Shown here one piece after another: positions 7,771-14,772 of a stretch of DNA of 37,467 nt. Within the stretch, counting starts at the first letter, position 1; each line of letters begins with the position of its first letter. The translations under genes and the position numbers were made by a program. Below the pieces are notes generated by a model. The model was not told the DNA's origin. It saw only the letters and a program-made list of their open reading frames with translations, and made no database searches. This stretch comes from an uncultured Eubacteriales bacterium (lineage in GTDB: Bacteria; Bacillota; Clostridia; Lachnospirales; Lachnospiraceae), in contig ONBN01000018.1 of the NCBI GenBank assembly GCA_900316115.1, forward strand, positions 1 through 37,467. Reading direction: 5' to 3'.

Positions 7771-8715
7771 ATGTATCAAAGAAAACGAATCGTGATCGCT
7801 CTTGGCGGCAATGCTCTGGGAAACACCCTCCCGGAGCAGATGATCGCTGTAAAGGCTACTGCCAGAGCGCTTTGTGATCTTATTGAAGAAGGCCATCAGG
7901 TGGTAGTTGTCCACGGAAACGGACCTCAGGTGGGCATGATCAACAATGCCATGTCTGCCCTTTCCAGAGAGGACGATGCTCAGCCTAACACACCTCTTTC
8001 TGTATGTGTTGCCATGAGCCAGGCCTATATTGGCTATGATCTTCAGAATGCACTCAGGGAAGAATTGCGGAAACGTGGTTTTATGCGTACTCCTGTGGTA
8101 ACTGTTGTTACCCAGGTTCGGGTAGATCCGGATGATCCTGCCTTTGAAAATCCCACAAAACCGATCGGCAAATTCCTTACAAAGGATGAGGCAGAATATC
8201 AGGCAAAGGCCTATGGTCACATCATGCGTGAGGACGCAGGCCGCGGCTACAGGCGTGTGGTAGCATCTCCCAAGCCTGTAGAGATCGTAGAGCAGGATGC
8301 CATCAACAGTCTGGTAGATGCCAACAAGATCGTGATCTGCTGCGGAGGCGGTGGGATCCCTGTGATCCTGAAGGATCATCATCTGAAAGGTGCATCTGCA
8401 GTGATCGACAAGGACTTTGCCAGCTGTCTTCTTGCAAAACAGCTGGATGCAGATATGCTGATCATCCTTACAGCAGTTGAAAAGGTAGCCATTAATTTCG
8501 GCACTCCGGATCAGAAATGGTTAGATGACCTTACCGTTTCCCAGGCCCGCAAATATGTAAAAGAAGGCCAGTTTGCTGCAGGTTCCATGCTTCCCAAGGT
8601 GGAAGCAGCCATTGATTTTGCAGGCTCCGGTTCCGGACGCACTGCACTGATCACCCTGCTTGAAAAGGCAAAAGAAGGCATTCAGGGAAAAACTGGAACC
8701 CTGATCCATCTGTAA
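7771..8715 (+). CDS. arcC: Carbamate kinase
   Basis: A 314-residue carbamate kinase of the amino-acid kinase fold, transferring phosphate from carbamoyl phosphate to ADP to give ATP, ammonia and CO2. Motifs include VIALGGNALG at the N terminus, VHGNGPQVGMINNAM near residue 50, a Gly-rich CCGGGGIPV near residue 190 and GSMLPKVEAA near residue 270. The ATG at 7771 follows GGGAGG. It is the last gene of the rightward operon and the likely energy-yielding step of the pathway. The length is normal for ArcC. Confidence 0.96.
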   Translation: MYQRKRIVIALGGNALGNTLPEQMIAVKATARALCDLIEEGHQVVVVHGNGPQVGMINNAMSALSREDDAQPNTPLSVCVAMSQAYIGYDLQNALREELRKRGFMRTPVVTVVTQVRVDPDDPAFENPTKPIGKFLTKDEAEYQAKAYGHIMREDAGRGYRRVVASPKPVEIVEQDAINSLVDANKIVICCGGGGIPVILKDHHLKGASAVIDKDFASCLLAKQLDADMLIILTAVEKVAINFGTPDQKWLDDLTVSQARKYVKEGQFAAGSMLPKVEAAIDFAGSGSGRTALITLLEKAKEGIQGKTGTLIHL

Positions 8716-8780
8716 GATCCTCTGTTATCATATCAAAATGATTAAGAGCTTTTATTGACTTTAATTATTCACGCATTACA

Positions 8781-8847
8781 AAAAGGAGTTATCTGGATTA
8801 AGGCAGAAGTATGATCACTTCCGCTCTCACTCAGGATAACTCCTTTT
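8781..8847. terminator. Long shared stem-loop between the converging purine operons
   Basis: AAAAGGAGTTATC (8781-8793) pairs perfectly with GATAACTCCTTTT (8835-8847). Inside it, GCAGAAGT and ACTTCCGC form a second stem with one mismatch. Leftward transcripts end in CTTTTTGT and rightward ones in CCTTTTAAA, so it can serve both arcC and mocA. The right arm lies inside the last codons of mocA, so the leftward hairpin begins before the mocA stop codon. Confidence 0.85.
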
Positions 8848-9435
8848 AAATTCTGCCGAATAATCGATATCCAACAGTTCTCCCGGATCCTTTATCTGGT
8901 AATAAAACACATCCTCCGGATATTTTCGGATCAGAACCTTTCCTCCTCTGTCACCGGAAATTTCCAAAAGCTGCTGAAAATACTTGGCACCAAAAATACA
9001 CGGATTTCCCATTTTCTCCTGAAAGCAGGCCACCCCCATTCCTTTCTCTGAAATCAGAAAACCTTCCACAAGTTCTTTTACACTTTCTGCAGTAAGACGA
9101 GGCTGATCTGCAACCATAAAAAGGCAGGCGTCCATCTGAAGGTTATGCTCCAGTCCTATCTGCATGGAGGAAGCGATCCCCAGGTCAGGATCCGGATTGA
9201 TGTATACCGGGATCCCCTGACTGCTGCATGCTTCCCTGATCTGCTGATACTGGGTCACAACCTGTACCTGACAGTTCACCTCCAGAAGCTGTGCTGCTTC
9301 TCTTAACGTATCCAGGCCATATTTGTACATAGGCTGTCCATTTACCGGATATAGCAGTTTATTTTGTCCAAAACGTCGGCTATAACCGGCAGCCAATAAG
9401 ATCAATGCAATTTTTGTCTGCTCATGCTGTCTCAT
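8827..9435 (-). CDS. mocA: MocA/YgfJ-type molybdenum cofactor nucleotidyltransferase
   Basis: A 202-residue nucleotidyltransferase-fold protein. The N-terminal nucleotide-binding motif LLAAGYSRRFGQNKLL lies at about residues 13-28, and MVADQPRLT is a metal-binding loop near residue 107. This YgfJ/MocA group is found with selenium-dependent molybdenum hydroxylases, and E. coli MocA makes molybdopterin cytosine dinucleotide. That chemistry is inferred here. It overlaps the yqeC end by 14 bases and is the last gene of the leftward purine operon. The final codons form part of the terminator stem. Confidence 0.9.
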   Translation of the reverse strand: MRQHEQTKIALILLAAGYSRRFGQNKLLYPVNGQPMYKYGLDTLREAAQLLEVNCQVQVVTQYQQIREACSSQGIPVYINPDPDLGIASSMQIGLEHNLQMDACLFMVADQPRLTAESVKELVEGFLISEKGMGVACFQEKMGNPCIFGAKYFQQLLEISGDRGGKVLIRKYPEDVFYYQIKDPGELLDIDYSAEFKRSYPE

Positions 9436-10144
9436 TTTTTATACTTCCCCATACAGCCTTTGTGCCTTTTTCTTCCAGGCATCTTGCAATACTGGCTGCT
9501 TCCTGCGGATCGGTCAGTACATCTGCCTTATTCAGATATACACGATAAATGCGTTTCTCTACATCCTTAAACAGTCCATGGATGGAAGACGCTATCTTTA
9601 CAATGTCCTCCGGAGTCACCGGGGCATCCATGTTCTTCTGTAAAAATCTGGACGTCCTTTCTGTTCTGTGAGTCACTTCCCGGATCGGGTGTCCCAGGCA
9701 ATCCAGCCCAATCACACTGATCACAATATCCGCAAATCCCGGAATCACTGGCTCCCACTCTTCCGGTACCTTCAAGGGCTTATGCTTCGCTCCGTCTGCC
9801 TCGATCAGCATCACATCACACAAACCTTTCAGTTCCAACAGCTGCTGTTCAGGCAGGGCTGTCACCTTATTTTGCACCTTATCCAGCCCGGCTGCCACCA
9901 CATATTTATGCTGCTTCAGACAATCAAGCACCTGCTGCCTGTCACCGTCCCTGGCAAAAGGCCGATCCTTTTCCCACTCCATATGAGTAGTTGTAGCGAT
10001 CACCACTTTTTTATCCATAGACGTCAGTTCCTGGCACAGACGGTAGATCAGGCTGGTCTTCCCTCCACCGCCAACTACAGCGATCACAGGATAATGCTGA
10101 ACATCCAGATCAAGAAGATCCAAAAAATATTCTGAATAATGCAT
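9422..10144 (-). CDS. yqeC: YqeC, selenium-dependent hydroxylase accessory protein
   Basis: A 240-residue P-loop protein of the YqeC family, found with selenium-dependent molybdenum hydroxylases. AVVGGGGKTSLIYRL near residue 20 is the nucleotide-binding loop, ATTTHM follows near residue 50, and LIEADGAKHKPLK near residue 115 is the family's conserved acidic motif. A role in maturation or selenium insertion is suggested by genome context in many species; the reaction is not known. The start at 10144 (MHYSEYF) has GGAGGAG just upstream; the longer frame beginning at 10195 would run into yqeB. Spacing to yqeB is 16 bases. Confidence 0.9.
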   Translation of the reverse strand: MHYSEYFLDLLDLDVQHYPVIAVVGGGGKTSLIYRLCQELTSMDKKVVIATTTHMEWEKDRPFARDGDRQQVLDCLKQHKYVVAAGLDKVQNKVTALPEQQLLELKGLCDVMLIEADGAKHKPLKVPEEWEPVIPGFADIVISVIGLDCLGHPIREVTHRTERTSRFLQKNMDAPVTPEDIVKIASSIHGLFKDVEKRIYRVYLNKADVLTDPQEAASIARCLEEKGTKAVWGSIKNETA

Positions 10145-10160
10145 CGGCTCCTCCTTCTCT

Positions 10161-10973
10161 TTATGGGAGTATATGCTCCCCAAGCAGGATCTCAACCACG
10201 CTTCCTGCTATACATCTGGCTTTATCAGATATAGTAAAACAGTTCTTTTTTTCTTCTTTTCTGGGATCAATATCTGCGATCTTCATTCCATTAAAGACCT
10301 GATATCCATCCCGGATGATGCCCCTTAATACCCCTGTAATGGTAGCAGGCACAGGCACTTCTCCTACATAAGCAAGGATCTGTCCTTTCTCCACCAGATC
10401 TGCGATCTGGCTCTTTACGTGGATGGTGCCTGCTGCCGGGGAATGGATCACCCGTTCCTTGCTTACACCACCTACTACGCCTGGCACTCCTGTATTAGGC
10501 AGGGCATAATCATCCTCTATGATCCTGCCAAGATCATGCCCACGCATGGTTTCCACCACATAGTCTACATCTTCTCCTGCCAGAAATCCAGGACCAAGGC
10601 CAATGGTCACAGGCGCCATATCCTTTCTGGTTCCAAGATTTTTCTTTGCAATGATCCCATCAATCAGTGCTGCCGGGCCTTTGCCATCCAGTCCGCTTCC
10701 TAAACATGAGGCTTTTGGATCCACCAGAAGAGGGATCTGCCTTTTTTCCCAGATCTGCCTGCATTGGCTGATATCTTCGATCCTGCTGCAAAGCACGCCT
10801 TCTACAAAAGACTCCCCATCATACACTGCCTCACAAAAAGACACCTTCCTGCGGATAGCACTTGGCTTTTCACACTCTAATATAAGAACTTTATAACCGC
10901 ATCTGTAAAGTCTGTGGATCACTCCTGTGGCCAGATCACCGCTACCTCTTACAATAATATATTGTTCACTCAT
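10161..10973 (-). CDS. yqeB: YqeB, selenium-dependent molybdenum hydroxylase maturation protein
   Basis: A 270-residue protein of the YqeB/EF2563 family. It begins with IIVRGSGDLATGVIHRLYRCG, a Rossmann-like dinucleotide-binding turn, and resembles the XdhC-type maturation factors in its N-terminal half. The C-terminal half has a biotinyl/lipoyl-like beta-rich stretch (SPAAGTIHVKSQIADLVEKG). The family is a marker for selenium-containing molybdenum hydroxylases and is thought to help insert the labile selenium; the mechanism is unproven. Its start overlaps the xdhC stop by 8 bases, showing tight translational coupling. Confidence 0.92.
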   Translation of the reverse strand: MSEQYIIVRGSGDLATGVIHRLYRCGYKVLILECEKPSAIRRKVSFCEAVYDGESFVEGVLCSRIEDISQCRQIWEKRQIPLLVDPKASCLGSGLDGKGPAALIDGIIAKKNLGTRKDMAPVTIGLGPGFLAGEDVDYVVETMRGHDLGRIIEDDYALPNTGVPGVVGGVSKERVIHSPAAGTIHVKSQIADLVEKGQILAYVGEVPVPATITGVLRGIIRDGYQVFNGMKIADIDPRKEEKKNCFTISDKARCIAGSVVEILLGEHILP

Positions 10974-11454
10974 TTTTCTGAAGATTTTCCTTATTTACTT
11001 TTTCTACTGCATTCACAATGTTTTCGTATCCTGTACACCTGCACAGATTTCCTGCCATATGCTTACGGATGGCATCCCTGGACAAAGGAATCCCTTTTTC
11101 CAGAAGAACTGTGGCAGACATAATAAATCCAGGAGTACAGAAACCGCACTGTACAGCCCCTTCCTCAATAAATGCCTGCTGGATCCTTGTAAGCTCCCCG
11201 TTTTTCTCCAGGCCTTCCAGTGTGCGAATCTCTTTGCCATCAGCCCACACAGCCAGATAAATACAGGAATCAATGGTTTCCCCATCCAGGATCACTGTAC
11301 ATGCGCCACACTCTCCTACCTCGCATCCCTTCTTTACAGAGGTAAGTCCCAGACGGTTCCGCAGCATGTCCAGAAGAGACTCCCTTACATCCACATATTC
11401 TGCTACAGGCCGTCCGTTTACTGTACACTGAACCAGTTTCATCTCTTTTTTCAT
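10966..11454 (-). CDS. xdhC: Molybdenum hydroxylase 2Fe-2S subunit (XdhC)
   Basis: A 162-residue electron-transfer subunit with two [2Fe-2S] clusters. The plant-type cluster motif CEVGECGACTV lies near residue 44, with a fourth Cys in SCIYL near residue 63. The second cluster has CGFCTPG near residue 99 and LCRCTGY near residue 137. It passes electrons from the molybdenum subunit XdhA to the FAD subunit XdhB. The ATG overlaps the xdhB stop by 4 bases (ATGA), and GGAGG lies 9 bases upstream. Confidence 0.95.
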   Translation of the reverse strand: MKKEMKLVQCTVNGRPVAEYVDVRESLLDMLRNRLGLTSVKKGCEVGECGACTVILDGETIDSCIYLAVWADGKEIRTLEGLEKNGELTRIQQAFIEEGAVQCGFCTPGFIMSATVLLEKGIPLSRDAIRKHMAGNLCRCTGYENIVNAVEKVNKENLQKNE

Positions 11455-12335
11455 GCTCTGTCACCTCCCTGCAGACGTATGCTTTCTTCCAGTGCCCTGG
11501 CTGCGATCTCGCCGCCGATCTGAAGCCTGAAAGTTCTGGATGCTCTCCAGGAATTTCTGGGATTGATCTCTTTTCGTACCAGTTCCTTTACCTTGGCATA
11601 AAGTTCTTCCCCGATCTCCATTCCTATAAGAGCCTGCTCTGTTTCCCTGCATCGAAGAGGTACAGGCGCTGCCACACCAAAAGTGATCCTTACATCCTTC
11701 AATGTGTGTGTATCCTGATCCACAGCGCTGACTACACTGCAGCTTAAGGTAGCAATATCCATGGCATTACGCATGGAGTATTTAATATAGTGTCCCTGAT
11801 AGCCTTCATACTCACTGGCCGGGATCACGATATGGGTCAGCAGATCTCCTGGATGAAGATCCACCTTACCAGGTCCCAGATAAAACTCCTGGATAGGAAC
11901 CAACCTCTCTCCCTGATCATTTCGGATCAGAAGCATTGCATTTAAGGAAAACAATGTAGGTGCGCTGTCTGCACTGACAGCTCCATTACATACATTGCCT
12001 CCAATGGTACCAATATTCCTTACCTGCGGGCCGCCAACCTGATCTACTGCCTCACCAAGCACAGACAAATGCCTGACGATCACAGGATCTGCTGTCACAT
12101 GGGAAAATGTAGTACCTGCCCCGATCCAGATATCCTTATTTTCAGCCATCCATACTCCCTGGATCTCCCGGATGTCCCGGATACTTACCAGGGAAGTGCC
12201 TGCCATCTTCCCTTCCCGGATCTTGATCAGCACATCACTGCCTCCGGAAATAACTCTGGCCTTTGGATGTTCTTTCAGAAGCTTTACAGCCTCCTCTATG
12301 GTTGACGCCTGATAATAATTCTCTATATCATACAT
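11451..12335 (-). CDS. xdhB: Molybdenum hydroxylase FAD-binding subunit (XdhB)
   Basis: A 294-residue FAD subunit of the xanthine dehydrogenase family. The FAD pyrophosphate-binding segment ARVISGGSDVLIKIREGK is at about residues 26-43. RNIGTIGGNVCNGAVSADS near residue 110 is the second FAD motif, and a CO dehydrogenase-type C-terminal domain follows. Reduced XdhC would donate to this flavin and NAD or another acceptor would be reduced. The start has AGGAGG 8 bases upstream. This is the only separate FAD subunit in the window, although two molybdenum catalytic chains are encoded. Confidence 0.94.
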   Translation of the reverse strand: MYDIENYYQASTIEEAVKLLKEHPKARVISGGSDVLIKIREGKMAGTSLVSIRDIREIQGVWMAENKDIWIGAGTTFSHVTADPVIVRHLSVLGEAVDQVGGPQVRNIGTIGGNVCNGAVSADSAPTLFSLNAMLLIRNDQGERLVPIQEFYLGPGKVDLHPGDLLTHIVIPASEYEGYQGHYIKYSMRNAMDIATLSCSVVSAVDQDTHTLKDVRITFGVAAPVPLRCRETEQALIGMEIGEELYAKVKELVRKEINPRNSWRASRTFRLQIGGEIAARALEESIRLQGGDRA

Positions 12336-12391
12336 ATTCCAGCCCTCCTATACTGATACTGTTCTTTCTTGGCCACCTACAAATATAGGAG

Positions 12392-14677
12392 TCATCCCAC
12401 ATCTGATATAAGACCCGCTTTTTGGAAGCCTTCGATCAGCCTCTGGGGCGTAAGGGGATTCTCGTTAAATGCCACACCAGTTGCATGAAGCACTGCATTA
12501 CGGATAGCAGGCGCAGGCGGAATGGCAGGCGGTTCACCCAAAGCCTTATTCCCATAAGGTCCTTCCGGGTCATCCATCTCTACAAAACCGGCTGTCAGAT
12601 CCGGTGTATCCATCATGGTCATCATCTTATAATCCAGAAGGGTGGCATTTAAAGGCCGTCCTGTCTTTTCATCCAGAAGCAGCTGTTCAGACAGACCATA
12701 ACCCATGCCCATGGACATACCACCATGTACCTGCATGGAAGCAAGCTGTGGGTTCAGTAATTTCCCGCTGTCATGTACATTAATAATATTCAGCACTTTT
12801 ACTTTTCCCAAAGCCATATCCACTTCCACTTCTGCAAAACCGCAGCCTGTAGCAATCGTATTTTTCTTTACCTGTCTGGAAACCTCTGCTGTAATAACAG
12901 AAGAATTTGTCAGACTGTAATAGCTTTCCAGTGCCAGCTGTTCAAGAGAAAGTGCCCTCTCTCCGTCCTCCAGGATATATCCATGATCTAGATCCAGAGT
13001 ACCAGAAGCTTCAGGCAGAAGGGTTCTGGCATAGGCAAGTATCTTCTCTTTTAGAAGCTGAGCACATTCCTTCACTGCGGTCCCTGTTACAAAGGACTGT
13101 CTGGACGCATAGGCACCTGTATCAAAAGGCGTCACATCTGTATCCTGTACAGACGTAATATGTATATTCTCCAGCTCCATATGCAGGGTTTCTGCTGCCA
13201 TCTGTGAAAAAACAGTATCAGCTCCCTGTCCGATCTCTGTAGCTCCTACCTGGAGCTGCACGCTGCCGTCTTGATTCAGGGACATCCTTGCACCTGCGAT
13301 CTCCAGGGAAATAGGCCACACACCTGTCTTGTAGGAAAACAGCGACATCCCCACTCCTCTTCGGATATTACCGGTCTGGTGGGCATATTCTTTTCTTTTT
13401 TCTTCCCAGTGGATAAACTCTGCACCCTTTTTCAGGCATTCAAATATACCATTGGTATGGGCTGCGATAGGCTTCAGATATGCATCCTGATAAAAACCCT
13501 TGATCAGGTTCTTTTTCCTGAATTCCAGCGGATCCATATGGATGGCATATGCCACATCATCCATAAAACATTCCATGGCAAAATTTGCCTGTGGGATCCC
13601 ATAAGCACGCATGGCACCACCAACCGGTGTATTGGTATAGATCGTATACCCCTCTGCACGTACATTTGGACAGGCATACTGAAGACGCCAGGCTGTAAGC
13701 CCATTGGCTACGATCGCATGTCCATGAGAAGCATAGGCACCCTGATTGGAATACGCATGCATATCCTTTGCTACAAGGTATCCTTCCTTATCTACCCCTG
13801 CTGCCAGGTCATACTCTATAGAATGCCTTGTCCTTGTATTTACAAAAGTCTCCTCTCTTGTAAGTTCCAGCTTTACAGTACGTCCACCTACAGCCATGGT
13901 AAGAAAGGCATTTAAAGGCTCATACAGTACATCCTGCTTATTGCCAAACCCGCCGCCAATATAAGGTTTGATCACCCGCACTTTCCCCCAGGGGATCCCA
14001 AGTGCCTGACCGATCACTCTCCGTACAATATGCGGGATCTGGGTAGAAGATACTACCACGATCCGTCCGTTTTCCATATAGGCATAAGAAATATTATTCT
14101 CAATATGGCAATGCTGGATGATCGGTGTCTTATAGCTGGCCTTAACCACCACAGCAGCATCTTTCATCCCCTTATCCACATCCCCGATGGCATAATCGGA
14201 ATGTGCCAGGATATTGTCCTTTTTCTCCTGATGGATAGGCGGATTACTCCCTTTCATGGATTCCCTGGGATGGATCTGCACAGGATATTCTTCATACTCA
14301 ACCTTGATCAGCCGCAAAGCCCTGGATGCTGTCACTTCATCCTCTGCTACCACTGCTGCAACATCATCTCCGTAATACCGTATACGTCCTGTAAGAAGAT
14401 TACGGTCTGCCACATCCTGATGTGCTGTTTCCACAGACCAGGGATGTCCGGGTGTAGGATAGGGGTGTGAAGGTACATCTTTAAATGTTACAACCTTTAC
14501 CACTCCGTCCAAAGCCTCTGCCTCACTGGTATCAATGGAGATAACCCTGCCATTTCCAATGGTAGCATGATAAACCTTGGCAACCAGGCAGTGGTTCAGG
14601 ATCATATCATCTGTAAACTTTGCCCTTCCGGTTACCTTGTCGTAAGCATCCACTCTTGGTACACTTTTTCCGATCAT
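12392..14677 (-). CDS. xdhA: Molybdenum hydroxylase catalytic subunit (XdhA)
   Basis: A 761-residue molybdopterin-binding chain. It has an aldehyde oxidase/xanthine dehydrogenase a/b hammerhead domain at the N terminus (IGKSVPRVDAYDKVTGRAKF). The Moco motifs are IGGGFGNKQD near residue 240, GGAMRAYGIPQANFAMEC near residue 355, and IGQGADTVFSQ near residue 490. ALGEPPAIPPAPAI near residue 720 holds the catalytic Glu. The start at 14677 is chosen because AAGGTG lies 6 bases upstream and homologous chains begin here; a longer frame from 14755 would translate through a terminator-like hairpin. With XdhB and XdhC it forms a heterotrimer acting on xanthine or a related purine. Confidence 0.93.
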   Translation of the reverse strand: MIGKSVPRVDAYDKVTGRAKFTDDMILNHCLVAKVYHATIGNGRVISIDTSEAEALDGVVKVVTFKDVPSHPYPTPGHPWSVETAHQDVADRNLLTGRIRYYGDDVAAVVAEDEVTASRALRLIKVEYEEYPVQIHPRESMKGSNPPIHQEKKDNILAHSDYAIGDVDKGMKDAAVVVKASYKTPIIQHCHIENNISYAYMENGRIVVVSSTQIPHIVRRVIGQALGIPWGKVRVIKPYIGGGFGNKQDVLYEPLNAFLTMAVGGRTVKLELTREETFVNTRTRHSIEYDLAAGVDKEGYLVAKDMHAYSNQGAYASHGHAIVANGLTAWRLQYACPNVRAEGYTIYTNTPVGGAMRAYGIPQANFAMECFMDDVAYAIHMDPLEFRKKNLIKGFYQDAYLKPIAAHTNGIFECLKKGAEFIHWEEKRKEYAHQTGNIRRGVGMSLFSYKTGVWPISLEIAGARMSLNQDGSVQLQVGATEIGQGADTVFSQMAAETLHMELENIHITSVQDTDVTPFDTGAYASRQSFVTGTAVKECAQLLKEKILAYARTLLPEASGTLDLDHGYILEDGERALSLEQLALESYYSLTNSSVITAEVSRQVKKNTIATGCGFAEVEVDMALGKVKVLNIINVHDSGKLLNPQLASMQVHGGMSMGMGYGLSEQLLLDEKTGRPLNATLLDYKMMTMMDTPDLTAGFVEMDDPEGPYGNKALGEPPAIPPAPAIRNAVLHATGVAFNENPLTPQRLIEGFQKAGLISDVG

Positions 14678-14715
14678 AAGCTTCACCTTCTTTTTCATAG
14701 CTGTATTAATATTAC

Positions 14716-14764
14716 AAAAAGAGCCGGACAAATCCCTTTTTTCAGGAACTGCCACAGGCTCTTT
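14716..14764 (-). terminator. Terminator-like hairpin inside the leftward operon, upstream of xdhA
   Basis: Reading leftward, AAAGAGCC (14764-14757) pairs with GGCTCTTT, which is followed by more T (14725-14716). The inner segment can also pair partly. It begins 8 bases after the stop of the selenium-type xanthine dehydrogenase gene and ends 38 bases before xdhA. It may reduce or regulate transcription into xdhABC and the maturation genes. Confidence 0.7.
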
Positions 14765-14772
14765 CGCCGCTT

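Noticed and set aside
14678-14755. 26-residue N-terminal extension of XdhA
   Set aside because: It would translate through the terminator hairpin and has no ribosome site; MIGKSVPR at 14677 has one and matches family N termini.
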